64,000 nt of DNA, taken from assembly GCF_003233845.1 (NCBI RefSeq), contig NZ_QKRB01000051.1:124001-188000 (forward strand). Direction: 5' to 3'. The notes beneath the pieces were generated by a model. The model worked only from the letters and a program-made list of their open reading frames with translations. It was not told the origin of the DNA and did no database searches. Both the position numbers and the translations under genes were made by a program. This document shows, in pieces, positions 40,903 through 49,248 of the stretch (its first letter is position 1; every line of letters starts with the position of its first letter). Origin of the DNA: Paenibacillus sambharensis. GTDB taxonomy: Bacteria > Bacillota > Bacilli > Paenibacillales > Paenibacillaceae.

Positions 40903-42090
40903 CTAATTCCCAGGCCCATTAGGCTTGGACTTGATATCGACCCAGACCAGACAACGATCGTCCGGCCTCTCAAGCGCCGCACCATCCTCCATCAGCGGTT
41001 TGCGCCACTCCTGAGGGGGAAGCTGCCCGCCCAGCTCCTGCAGCTGCACGAACAAGCCATTCAGCTGTTCGAAGGCTGGGGCATCCACCGCATCGATCAG
41101 CCCGTCTGTCACAAGAAGCAGCCTGTCACCTTCCCTTATGGTCACCGAATGCTTGGTCACTTCCATATCATCAAACAACCCGATTGCGGGGGAACCGCCT
41201 TCCAGACGCTCTGTAGCCCCATCGTGCCTGATCAGCAATCCCGGCGGGTGTCCAGCATTCACATACTCAACCTTGCCTTCCTTCAGATCCACGAGCAGAT
41301 AGATGCCAGTGTAATAATAATGGATCAGCTGGTCGGCAAACTGCAGCTGAAGCGCTCTGCGGTTCAGCTCCTCAATGACATGCTTGGGGTCCACAATATG
41401 TACCATCGCATCCTTAAGGATGGAAGCGATAAACATACATACTAGCGATGAAGATATTCCATGACCCATCGCATCGATTACAGCCACACCATACCGATGT
41501 TCATCGATGCGGTACCATGCATATAAATCCCCGGCCAGTTCCTCCGAGGGACAATATAATGCACCAATCTCAATATCATCTGAAATAATCGGCAGGGGAA
41601 GGGCAGCCGTCTGCACTTCACGTGCAAGCTGAAGCTCTTCTCGCAGTCTCCGGTCCCTCTCATTATGCCAATCCTTCTCTTCCTTCAAGCGCAGCGCAAC
41701 ACGAATACGAGCCAGCAGCTCAATCTTGTTAATCGGCTTGGTCACATAATCTATCGCACCCGCATCCAGCGCCTCCGCCAGCTTCTTGGAATCCCCGATT
41801 GCCGTAACCATGATGATGGGAATATCTCTCAGCCGTTCAACCTGCTTGATCGCCCGGCAGGCAGCGATCCCATCCACACGCGGCATCATCATATCCAGCA
41901 GTATCAGATCATATCCCGGATCTCCCGAAGGCAGCCAGTCAGCTTCATGGCCCTCTTCGCTCAAACCGAGCAGACGAAACAATTCCATGCCGGAAGGAGC
42001 GGAATGTACATCCCGATAACCTGCCCTCTTAAGCATTTCCTGTACGACTGTCACATTCATCGGGTTGTCGTCGACGATCAAAATCCGCAT
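40903..42090 (-). CDS. Response regulator with SpoIIE/PP2C phosphatase domain (RsbY-like)
   Basis: This 395-residue protein has an N-terminal receiver domain (phosphoacceptor Asp in LILLDMMMPRVDG near residue 72) and a C-terminal PP2C-type phosphatase (VIDAMGHGISSSLV, VEYVNAGHPPGLL, LLLVTDGLIDAVD). This architecture matches RsbY of the Bacillus cereus group, which dephosphorylates RsbV to activate sigma-B. The location beside rsbV-rsbW-sigB supports this role. The cognate histidine kinase (RsbK in B. cereus) is not in the window. RsbU/RsbP-type partners are also absent. Confidence 0.9.
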   Translation of the reverse strand: MRILIVDDNPMNVTVVQEMLKRAGYRDVHSAPSGMELFRLLGLSEEGHEADWLPSGDPGYDLILLDMMMPRVDGIAACRAIKQVERLRDIPIIMVTAIGDSKKLAEALDAGAIDYVTKPINKIELLARIRVALRLKEEKDWHNERDRRLREELQLAREVQTAALPLPIISDDIEIGALYCPSEELAGDLYAWYRIDEHRYGVAVIDAMGHGISSSLVCMFIASILKDAMVHIVDPKHVIEELNRRALQLQFADQLIHYYYTGIYLLVDLKEGKVEYVNAGHPPGLLIRHDGATERLEGGSPAIGLFDDMEVTKHSVTIREGDRLLLVTDGLIDAVDAPAFEQLNGLFVQLQELGGQLPPQEWRKPLMEDGAALERPDDRCLVWVDIKSKPNGPGN

Positions 42091-42139
42091 GGTCCATCTC
42101 CTTGATTTCCTAAGCCTTCAGCCTTGGGTTTAATCCTTA

Positions 42140-42179
42140 ATCGGTCTGACAACAGCGCTTAAGCTGTCACCAGACCGAT
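42140..42179 (-). terminator. Hairpin after the DUF948 gene
   Basis: ATCGGTCTG / CAGACCGAT with an inner ACAGC / GCTGT stem. There is no T-tract, so it may only stabilise the transcript end. Confidence 0.45.
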
Positions 42180-42210
42180 GTACTTCCTTTACCTTATTTG
42201 GTAACCTACC

Positions 42211-42774
42211 TTATATCGTAACCGCTTTGCTGCGGCCTTGCAACCTTTCAGTCTTCTGAATCTCCCTCTTAACATTATCAATATCACGCTTAACATCCTG
42301 CTGCTTCAAGGCGTCAGCCGTTTGCGGGGCAGTACGGAGCACCTTCGACGCGCTGCGGATTACATGGAATCCCTTGACGCCCATCTCTACCCAGTCCATC
42401 CAAGAGCTCTTCGTCATACTTCCGGCATGGACAGCCCGCTCCTTAACCTTATCCATCCACGTCACGGAAGCTTCCTTCGCCGTGGTTGTCACTTCATGAA
42501 GTGCTTCACCCATATCACGTACAGATGCCATCAGCGGATCGACCGCTTCTACCTGACGGTTGACTTGGTTGGTCAGATCCTTGACGCTGACGACAAGATG
42601 CTGAACATCGTCCTTCCACATATTAATGGCATCCCTTGCTTCTGTAAGCGTCGCATTAGCAGTGTCCAGCGAATCTGTTGCTTTCCGAAGCGCCTTAACC
42701 AGGAATACAACCAATACGGCAACCGATACGGCAATGATCAGCATCGCGATTTCCATCCATCCTATACTCTCCAT
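42211..42774 (-). CDS. DUF948 domain-containing membrane-anchored protein
   Basis: GGGAGG upstream of the ATG at 42774 gives 187 residues. An N-terminal membrane helix (IAMLIIAVSVAVLVVFLVKAL) is followed by a long coiled coil (DSLDTANATLTEARDAINMWKDDVQHLVVSVKDLTNQVNRQ). This is the pattern of DUF948 proteins such as B. subtilis YtxG, a general stress protein whose partner YtxH also has a relative here at 35509. A sigma-B-like promoter precedes it. Confidence 0.83.
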   Translation of the reverse strand: MESIGWMEIAMLIIAVSVAVLVVFLVKALRKATDSLDTANATLTEARDAINMWKDDVQHLVVSVKDLTNQVNRQVEAVDPLMASVRDMGEALHEVTTTAKEASVTWMDKVKERAVHAGSMTKSSWMDWVEMGVKGFHVIRSASKVLRTAPQTADALKQQDVKRDIDNVKREIQKTERLQGRSKAVTI

Positions 42775-42859
42775 GTTCAAAATGCCTCCCTTGTGTGTGT
42801 TTCCGGCTGTCCTCCTGACGGCTGAGACCGGATATGAGTCAAGCTGCTTGTATTCGTAG

Positions 42860-42885
42860 TTACCCCTCCCACTCAACCGTGAATC
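42860..42885 (-). promoter_or_regulatory. Candidate sigma-B promoter for the DUF948 gene
   Basis: GATTCA, 14 bases, GGGTAA on the minus strand, 86 bases before the start. The -10 fits sigma-B fully, the -35 at four of six positions. Confidence 0.5.
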
Positions 42886-42933
42886 ATACTTGCTGAATGG
42901 CGCGGTTCTTTCCTAGTCATGTCCCAGACCGTT

Positions 42934-42959
42934 GTTTCAGCCTGCCGCATGGCGGTTAA
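42934..42959 (+). promoter_or_regulatory. Candidate sigma-B promoter for the small membrane protein gene
   Basis: GTTTCA, 14 bases, GGTTAA, about 60 bases before the start. Hexamers and spacing are identical to those at 35348-35373. Confidence 0.45.
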
Positions 42960-43019
42960 TCAAGCAGCAAGCGGGGCAGGAACGACAGCCCCAAACCTAA
43001 TATGAGGAAGGTGTTGACC

Positions 43020-43184
43020 ATGCTAAAATGGGCAGCGATATTCTTTGTCATTGCCATAGTGGCAGCGATCTTTGGTTTTGGCGGGATTGTGGACGCAGCA
43101 GCTTCTGTTGCTAAAGTACTCTTCTTTATCTTCTTGATCCTGTTTGTTATCTCGCTTATCTTTGGCCGCAGAAGCTCATTATAA
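43020..43184 (+). CDS. DUF1328-like small membrane protein
   Basis: GAGGAAGGTG upstream of the ATG at 43020 gives 54 residues, [20 protein letters not shown] and a second hydrophobic helix. This matches the DUF1328/YtjA-type small membrane proteins, often stress-induced and of unknown function. Divergent from the DUF948 gene. Confidence 0.8.
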   Translation: MLKWAAIFFVIAIVAAIFGFGGIVDAAASVAKVLFFIFLILFVISLIFGRRSSL

Positions 43185-43223
43185 CGAGAGCTGTGAAGCA
43201 TCTGCTGACTAGAGCAAACGAGC

Positions 43224-43268
43224 AAAAGGCTGTTCCTTCCGTCTTAAAGACGTCGGGAACAGCCTTTT
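43224..43268 (+). terminator. Terminator after the DUF1328-like gene
   Basis: AAAAGGCTGTTCC and GGAACAGCCTTTT enclose a 20-base loop. It can act in both directions between convergent genes. Confidence 0.75.
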
Positions 43269-43325
43269 GTCATGCCAGGCGGCTGTTGCGCAAACCAAAT
43301 GCCGCTTCGGGTAGCCTCCTATTTA

Positions 43326-44300
43326 TTATAAATGAAGAGCCACGGGCTGGCCTGTACGAGCTGATTCATTAGCTGCAGCCGTCACTTCCTGCGTGAGCAG
43401 CGCATCGGAATAATCAGAGAGGATCATCGACCTGTCTCCTGTCCTTACCGCGTGCAGGAAGGCTTCAGTTTCCCGCTCGTAAGGGTTGGAGAGATTGCGG
43501 TATTCCGTCGTCCGGCCTGCCTCCAGATCCCTGAGCGAATGATGACTGAGCTCCATTACACCGCTGCTGGTATAAATATGCAGGCCGGTCATATGATCAA
43601 TCGGCAGCATGCAGGTGTTGGAGACGGTCGCAACCAGCCCGGAGGCCAGCTTCATTGTCACGGTACCGACATCAGGCACGGTTACACCTTCGTGAAGCTG
43701 GTGCATGGCAGCCTGAGCATAAGCCGCATACACCTCCGTAACCTCACCAAGCAGATAGCGGAGAAGATCGACAATATGCGTGGTCTGCTCGACAAACTGC
43801 CCGCCGGAACCTTCCTGCCTGCGCCACCATCCCACCCCCGGCATCCCGCCATTCCAATATCCCAGCGCCATGCCCGGCGTCCGTTCCTTAAGAAGATCAC
43901 GGGCCCTGGAAGCGGCGTCCATATACCGAAAATGATAACCGACAGAGGTCAGCAGGCCGGCTTCTCTTACAGCTGCTTCAATCCTGCGCGGTTCCTCGGC
44001 CCCTGTGCCAAGCGGCTTCTCCACCAGGAATGGAATGCGCCGGGCGACAAGCTCGCTCTCAAGCTCGCCATGGGCGAACGGGGGAACACAGATGTAGACG
44101 GCATCCGGTTTGCAGCCGTCCAGCATCGCTGTCAGGCTGCTGTAGCCTGTCGCATGGCGGTAGGGCCGCGCAGCCGCCTCCGCTTTTGCCAACGTGGTTC
44201 CACTGAAGCCGGCAACCTGCACGTCCTCCTTCGTCTCAAGCAGGTCCGCATGCATCTTCGCAAACCAGCCTGTCCCTGCAATACCAATTCGCAGCGTCAT
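43326..44300 (-). CDS. Gfo/Idh/MocA family oxidoreductase
   Basis: This 324-residue protein has an N-terminal Rossmann fold (LRIGIAGTGWFAKMHADLL) and the family motif VEKPLGTGAEE around residue 94. A C-terminal domain contains GGQFVEQTTHIVDLLRYLLGEV. Such NAD(P)-dependent enzymes oxidise or reduce sugars, inositols and related polyols. It starts three bases after the beta-glucosidase stop, so it is co-translated with it. A role in processing a glucoside aglycone or released sugar is inferred. Confidence 0.88.
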   Translation of the reverse strand: MTLRIGIAGTGWFAKMHADLLETKEDVQVAGFSGTTLAKAEAAARPYRHATGYSSLTAMLDGCKPDAVYICVPPFAHGELESELVARRIPFLVEKPLGTGAEEPRRIEAAVREAGLLTSVGYHFRYMDAASRARDLLKERTPGMALGYWNGGMPGVGWWRRQEGSGGQFVEQTTHIVDLLRYLLGEVTEVYAAYAQAAMHQLHEGVTVPDVGTVTMKLASGLVATVSNTCMLPIDHMTGLHIYTSSGVMELSHHSLRDLEAGRTTEYRNLSNPYERETEAFLHAVRTGDRSMILSDYSDALLTQEVTAAANESARTGQPVALHL

Positions 44301-44303
44301 CGG

Positions 44304-45653
44304 CTAAACTTCCAGCCAGTTCAGCTGGGCGAGCTTGCGATACCACCGGTAGCTATCCTTAGGAATCCGTTCCTGGGTCTCATAGTCGACATAGATAAGC
44401 CCGAAGCGCATTGAATAGCCATAAGCCCACTCGAAGTTGTCCATCAATGACCAGCAGTAGTAGCCCTTGACATTAACACCCGATTCGATCGCACGGTGAA
44501 CCTGCAGCACATGCTTCCGCAGATACTCCACCCTGCCGGTGTCATGAACTTTACCATCCGCAGACGGTCCATCGTTATAGCAGGCACCGTTCTCCGTGAT
44601 GTAAATCGCGATATCGCCAAATTCTCTCTTGATATAAGTCAGGACATTGTAGAGGCCCTGCGGGTAGATATTCCAGCCGATATCCGTTTTGTCCCAGCCC
44701 ATCGGAACCTCTTCATAATCGAACAAGTCACCGCTGTCCGGATTATAACGGCCTACGCCGCCCGTATAGTAGTTAATGCCGAGAAAATCAATCTTGGAGC
44801 CGATCAGCTCCATATCTCCTTCCTCGATCTTAAGCTCCGCTCCCTTGCCGCGGAACCACTCCACCAGCTTCTCCGGGTACTTGCCGGTCATAACCGGGCG
44901 AAGGAACCATTCATTCAGATAACCGGAACGCCTGTATGCCGCTTCAATATCTTCTTCCTTATCGCTGTATGGCTCCTGCCATTCCGTATTCGGTGCGATT
45001 CCAATCTGTCCTTCAATGCCGAGCTTCCGGAACAATTGAACTGTTCTGCCATGCGCAACAAGGACATGATGAGCCACATCGACACCAGCCTGCAGCTCCG
45101 TCATACCCGGCGCATGTGCGCCGATGTAGTGCGACAGGAACGAGATACACCATGGCTCATTAAAGGTTGCCCAGAACCGGACCTTGCCGCGAAGCGAGTT
45201 GAACACCGTTTCCGCATAGCGGACAAAATGGTCAATCGTCTCCCGATTCAGCCAGCCCCCGCGGTCCTGCAGCGCCTGCGGCAGATCCCAGTGGTACAAG
45301 GTGAGCATCGGCTCAATGCCGTGCTTATGCAGCTCATCCACCAGGTTATGATAGAAGGCCAGCCCCTTCTCATTAACCGCTCCGGAGCCGTCGGGAATAA
45401 TGCGCGGCCATGCCACTGAGAAGCGGTAGGAACGGATGCCCATATCGGCCATCCGTTTGATATCTTCCGGATACAGATGATACATGTCGCATGCGACATC
45501 CCCGTTATCTCCTTCGAAAACCTTGCCAGGGGTTCTGGAGAACGTGTCCCAGATGGACATCCCCCTGCCGTCTTCCTTATAAGCGCCCTCTACCTGAAAA
45601 GCGGCAGTAGCAGCACCCCAGATGAAATGGTCGGGAAATTTCACAATCGTCAC
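44304..45653 (-). CDS. bglA: GH1 beta-glucosidase
   Basis: This 449-residue protein has the N-terminal GH1 signature FPDHFIWGAATAAFQVEGA. The acid/base Glu is in WATFNEPWC (near residue 166) and the nucleophile Glu is in IYITENGACY (near residue 355). There is no signal peptide, so the enzyme is cytoplasmic and hydrolyses imported unphosphorylated beta-glucosides. The GTG at 45653 with AAAGGAGAG upstream is the start. First gene of a two-gene unit. An AGAAGCGTTTCT palindrome at 45762 and a CGGTA/TACCG repeat (45707/45723) lie upstream, possible regulator sites. Confidence 0.93.
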   Translation of the reverse strand: MTIVKFPDHFIWGAATAAFQVEGAYKEDGRGMSIWDTFSRTPGKVFEGDNGDVACDMYHLYPEDIKRMADMGIRSYRFSVAWPRIIPDGSGAVNEKGLAFYHNLVDELHKHGIEPMLTLYHWDLPQALQDRGGWLNRETIDHFVRYAETVFNSLRGKVRFWATFNEPWCISFLSHYIGAHAPGMTELQAGVDVAHHVLVAHGRTVQLFRKLGIEGQIGIAPNTEWQEPYSDKEEDIEAAYRRSGYLNEWFLRPVMTGKYPEKLVEWFRGKGAELKIEEGDMELIGSKIDFLGINYYTGGVGRYNPDSGDLFDYEEVPMGWDKTDIGWNIYPQGLYNVLTYIKREFGDIAIYITENGACYNDGPSADGKVHDTGRVEYLRKHVLQVHRAIESGVNVKGYYCWSLMDNFEWAYGYSMRFGLIYVDYETQERIPKDSYRWYRKLAQLNWLEV

Positions 45654-45906
45654 AGCAAATCTCTCCTTTTTTTGTCCGCGGCGGCGTTTCAGCTGTACCG
45701 CAGTTTCGGTAAAATAAGTGCATACCGAGTCAATTTTCCCATCGTGTTACAAAATATGTAGAAGCGTTTCTGAGGAAGTTGACCCTAACACGGCATTTCT
45801 TCCATTGTATACGTTTACTTGTTGCCGTTCCATGCACGGGTGTGGCATAAATATTGCTGCTTTTGCTCTTGCCAGTTCATTCACCAAATCAAAGGAGCTG
45901 ATCGGA

Positions 45907-47457
45907 ATGTATATTGTTACCGCAGCTGAGATGCGCAGACTTGACGCCGAGGCGATTGGAACTTTGGGAATACCCTCTGTTGTCCTGATGGAAAATGCGG
46001 GGAAGGCCCTGGCAGACACGGTGGCCTCCTATGCAGCCCGTCATGGCATAGATACCTCTAAACGCATAGTCATCCTGGCCGGAAAAGGAAACAACGGGGG
46101 CGATGGTCTGGTAGCTGCCCGGCATCTGAATGAGCTCGGGTGGCAGATTGAGGTCTGGTATGCCGAATCACCGGATCGCATGGTTGGTGATGCCGCCCTG
46201 CAGCGTACTATTATTTGCCGCCTCGGCATCGCCGAGCGGATTTTCTCTGAAGGCAGTGAGCCGGATTGGTCAGGGGCCTGCTGCATCGTGGATGCCCTGC
46301 TTGGCACAGGGACAGGCGGCGCTCCCCGGGAGCCCTATGCTGCGCTAATCCGTGCAGCGAATGCAAGCGGGCTGCCAATCGTTGCAGCCGACATACCAAG
46401 CGGACTTGATGCGGATACCGGACAAGTCTACGATCCCTGTATTCGCGCTGCAGCAACCGTTTCGTTCGCCTTCCTCAAGCGGGGCCTGGTGCAGTTCCCT
46501 GGAGCCGGATATGCTGGCGAGAGCCAAGCCGTCCCCATTGGAATCCCCGCCGTCCTGGCTCAGCAGGGGGATATCAACGTTCGTTACTTAAATGAAGATA
46601 TGCTGCGCCAGTGCCTGGGCGTTGATCCCCATCTGTCCAGGCAAGAGGATACCCATAAAGGCACTTATGGCCATGTTCTCATTGCGGCAGGCAGCAGGGC
46701 CATGAGCGGCGCCGGTCTGCTGAGCGCTACTGCCGCGCTCAGGGCCGGTGCTGGACTAGTCACATGGGCTGTGCCCGGCAGCTTAGCCGGTCCCCTGACA
46801 GGAGTTCGCCCCGAGCTGATGCTCATGCCGCTTGATGACAGTGACAGCGGGGATTGGAGTCATGTGGAACCCGAGGCGCTCGCCAGCCTTGCAGCAGACC
46901 GGAACGCCTTGGTTATAGGACCGGGACTTGGAGCTGCCCCTGGCGGTGATGGGGCTTCGTGGCTGGAACGTCTGTGGCGGGAGCTGCCAGAGGAGCTGCC
47001 CGTTCTGCTTGATGCCGATGCGCTGAACTGGTTTGCTGCCGGTGACAGCGTGACTTGGCCCGAGCGTTCCGGTCCAATCGTTATCACGCCTCATCCGGGC
47101 GAAATGGGACGGCTTGCCGGAACAGGCACTTCTCAGGTTCAGCAAGACCGGATCAAGTCGGCCGGGGATTATGCGCGCCAGCACGGCATCACCGTAGTCC
47201 TCAAGGGAGCGCGAACCGTCATCGCTTGTCCAGACGGCCGGATCTACATTAATTCAACCGGCAATCCGGGCATGGCCACAGGCGGTATGGGTGATGTGCT
47301 CTCCGGTATGATTGGCACTTATCTGGCTGCTGGCAAGGATGCAGCGTCTGCGGCAGCGCTTGGCGTTTATCTGCATGGTGTAGCGGGCGACCGCGCTGCT
47401 GCCCGGCGCCGCTCGGCTGCTTCCCTGCTTCCATCCGATTTGCTGGAGGAGCTGTAG
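45907..47457 (+). CDS. nnr: Bifunctional NAD(P)HX epimerase / ADP-dependent dehydratase
   Basis: AAAGGAG nine bases before the ATG at 45907 sets the start; the protein has 516 residues. The N-terminal YjeF/NnrE epimerase domain has GKGNNGGDGLVAARHL. The C-terminal NnrD ribokinase-like dehydratase domain has HKGTYGHVLIAAGSRAMSGAG, ITPHPGEMGRL and GNPGMATGGMGDVLSGMIG. Together they repair hydrated NADH and NADPH. A cytoplasmic housekeeping enzyme. The longer open frame upstream (from 45718) has no ribosome site. Confidence 0.94.
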   Translation: MYIVTAAEMRRLDAEAIGTLGIPSVVLMENAGKALADTVASYAARHGIDTSKRIVILAGKGNNGGDGLVAARHLNELGWQIEVWYAESPDRMVGDAALQRTIICRLGIAERIFSEGSEPDWSGACCIVDALLGTGTGGAPREPYAALIRAANASGLPIVAADIPSGLDADTGQVYDPCIRAAATVSFAFLKRGLVQFPGAGYAGESQAVPIGIPAVLAQQGDINVRYLNEDMLRQCLGVDPHLSRQEDTHKGTYGHVLIAAGSRAMSGAGLLSATAALRAGAGLVTWAVPGSLAGPLTGVRPELMLMPLDDSDSGDWSHVEPEALASLAADRNALVIGPGLGAAPGGDGASWLERLWRELPEELPVLLDADALNWFAAGDSVTWPERSGPIVITPHPGEMGRLAGTGTSQVQQDRIKSAGDYARQHGITVVLKGARTVIACPDGRIYINSTGNPGMATGGMGDVLSGMIGTYLAAGKDAASAAALGVYLHGVAGDRAAARRRSAASLLPSDLLEEL

Positions 47458-47589
47458 GCCGCTGTCCAATCAAGGCAGATGAAAAGGCGGTCTTTGGCCG
47501 TTTCCGCTGGTGCCTAGTCACCATCATCCAACCCGGCATACAATACTGCAGGACATTCGCCCGGGAGGGGCGAACAGGAAAGGCTGGGG

Positions 47590-48387
47590 ATGAAGATGAC
47601 GGACTATGGCAGCTGGAGCGGACAGACAGCCCTTCTCCTCGCTGCAGTTTGTGGTCAGACGTATGTTCAGTTTACGAACGCGGACGGGACTTTTCTCATG
47701 CCGGATGGATTTACGCTTGCAGCGGCTATTAAGGGAAAGACTTACGGGGATCTGGAAGGATGCTTCGGATTCGTGCTTGAGTCTGCCGACAAAGTCATTG
47801 TGGCATTCCGGGGAACGATAACAGTATCCGACTGGATTGCGGATCTTGACGCCAAACAGGTCAGATACCGCCCCGTCCGGGACGGAGGATTGACACATGC
47901 CGGCTTTACGGCTATCTACATGTCCATGCGGGAGCAGCTCAAGAAAAGTCTCGCTCCGCTAATGGACGGCAGACAGCTGTACGTTACCGGGCACAGCCTG
48001 GGCGGTGCGCTGGCTGTCTTGGCCGCTCCGGATATCGCGGGACAAACCTCCGGCAGGCCGCCGGTCATCTATACCTTCGGAGCCCCGCGAACAGGGGACC
48101 CTGCCTTCGCCCGTATGTTTAACCGCACCATCACACATATGCACCGCGTATATAACCCCAGGGATGTGGTACCGCATGTGCCGCCTTTCCTCTACACACT
48201 GCCGCGCTCCCAGAAGCTGTACTACTATGTTCACGTCAAAGGCGGACGCAAGCTGTCTTTCAATAACGGCTCCATCTCCGCCAACCATATCCTCGACAGC
48301 TACTTCCAGTCGCTTGCGGGCGAAGAGCCCGGTGCTGTGAAGGCAGTCTGCGGTTCACTGCCCGGGTTCTGCCCCGTGCCCGGCTAG
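47590..48387 (+). CDS. Class 3 lipase family protein
   Basis: This 265-residue protein has the lipase_3 domain: FGFVLESADKVIVAFRGT (oxyanion region), YVTGHSLGGALAVLAAP (nucleophile Ser) and YTFGAPRTGDPAF. Asp in YNPRDVVPHVPP and His in NHILDSYFQ complete a plausible triad. No signal peptide is seen, so it is probably cytoplasmic or leaderless. Substrate unknown. It begins at the ATG at 47590, with GGAAAGG upstream; an ATG two codons later is possible. Confidence 0.88.
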   Translation: MKMTDYGSWSGQTALLLAAVCGQTYVQFTNADGTFLMPDGFTLAAAIKGKTYGDLEGCFGFVLESADKVIVAFRGTITVSDWIADLDAKQVRYRPVRDGGLTHAGFTAIYMSMREQLKKSLAPLMDGRQLYVTGHSLGGALAVLAAPDIAGQTSGRPPVIYTFGAPRTGDPAFARMFNRTITHMHRVYNPRDVVPHVPPFLYTLPRSQKLYYYVHVKGGRKLSFNNGSISANHILDSYFQSLAGEEPGAVKAVCGSLPGFCPVPG

Positions 48388-48388
48388 G

Positions 48389-48514
48389 CTACTTGTGAAT
48401 ATCCCGCTTGGCAGCCTTGCGCTTGACGACCCAGCTGTTCAAGGCAATGATACCGGCCAGTACGGCGACAGCGATCATCAGCATCCAGAGCGGAACAGTC
48501 TGATACAAAATCAT
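48389..48514 (-). CDS. Small membrane protein, 41 residues
   Basis: ATG at 48514 with AAAGGGGG upstream encodes MILYQTVPLWMLMIAVAVLA, then a basic tail (VVKRKAAKRDIHK). One membrane helix. Its start overlaps the stop of the HTH gene at 48511 (TCATGA), so it is co-translated with that regulator. Its end faces the lipase stop two bases away. Function unknown. Confidence 0.65.
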   Translation of the reverse strand: MILYQTVPLWMLMIAVAVLAGIIALNSWVVKRKAAKRDIHK

Positions 48515-48738
48515 GATAATCCCCCTTTCCTCTCAGGTATATCGTACAAGTCCGTAAACAACGTGTGAACATCGCTGCCCAGGATGCCGGATAGCTTCAG
48601 TGCGATGTGGAGAGGCGGATTATTGCGCCCATTCTCAATCATGGCATAACCGCTCTTCGACCTGTAGCCCAGCATTGCTGCCAAATCGGACTGCGTATAT
48701 CCCAGCGCTTTGCGCGCCTGCTTCAGCCGGTGATTCAT
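48511..48738 (-). CDS. XRE family helix-turn-helix regulator, 75 residues
   Basis: GGAG eight bases upstream favours the ATG at 48738. The protein is almost only a Cro/CI-type HTH domain: LKQARKALGYTQSDLAAMLGYRSKSGYAMIENG. It is divergent from another XRE gene at 48913 across 174 bases holding a long-spaced inverted repeat. It may control itself, the 41-residue membrane protein, and the divergent gene. Confidence 0.83.
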   Translation of the reverse strand: MNHRLKQARKALGYTQSDLAAMLGYRSKSGYAMIENGRNNPPLHIALKLSGILGSDVHTLFTDLYDIPERKGGLS

Positions 48739-48756
48739 CTCTCCCACACTCCATTG

Positions 48757-48833
48757 TTCATGAAACATGAACTACTATGGACATTATAGGGAATATTTGC
48801 TAATTAATCAAGCCTTTTATCACGTTTCATGAA
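48757..48833. promoter_or_regulatory. Inverted repeat between divergent HTH genes
   Basis: TTCATGAAAC (48757-48766) and its perfect complement GTTTCATGAA (48824-48833) are 57 bases apart. Candidate paired operator for one of the flanking XRE regulators. Confidence 0.45.
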
Positions 48834-48912
48834 TTTCGGAGCAAAAAACCCATCTAAAGTTCATTTTCCGTGTACAATAGACTCAAAATCGGACGGACGG
48901 GATGGAGAAGCG

Positions 48913-49248
48913 ATGATTGGAGACAGGCTGCGTGAGCTCAGGAAAGCGCGTAAAATGACGCAAGAGCAGGTGGCCGCTTATCTAAATGCGGCCAAATCAA
49001 CCATTTCACAATATGAGAATAATATTAATGAGCCTGATCTTGAAACCCTGGTCAAGCTGGCCGACTGGTTTGGTGTGACCGTGGATGACCTGCTCGGACG
49101 CAGCTTGTACGAACAGCATTCCGGTGCTGGCAGCGGCAATTCGATCCTGATGGAACGTCTGACTGAGGATGAAGAAGAGTACCTGAAGGAAAGTCTGGCC
49201 ATGTACCGCAAGTTCAGATCCAGGCAGAGCGGACGGGAGGATTCATAA
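48913..49248 (+). CDS. XRE family helix-turn-helix regulator, 111 residues
   Basis: GGAG five bases upstream supports the ATG at 48913. The N-terminal HTH domain reads LRELRKARKMTQEQVAAYLNAAKSTISQYENN. The C-terminal part is acidic and helical (MERLTEDEEEYLKESLAMYRKF). The class is common in Bacillales. The stop overlaps the start of the SDR gene (TAATG), so they form one operon. Confidence 0.85.
   Translation: MIGDRLRELRKARKMTQEQVAAYLNAAKSTISQYENNINEPDLETLVKLADWFGVTVDDLLGRSLYEQHSGAGSGNSILMERLTEDEEEYLKESLAMYRKFRSRQSGREDS

Noticed and set aside
45762-45773. AGAAGCGTTTCT upstream of bglA as a CcpA cre site
   Set aside because: Only the central positions fit the cre consensus; flanking positions disagree. 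It may still bind another LacI-family protein.
45718-45906. N-terminal extension of the NAD(P)HX repair enzyme
   Set aside because: No ribosome site, Cys-rich unrelated sequence, and a clear AAAGGAG before the ATG at 45907.
47590-48387. Secreted lipase
   Set aside because: No signal peptide or export motif is visible at the N-terminus.
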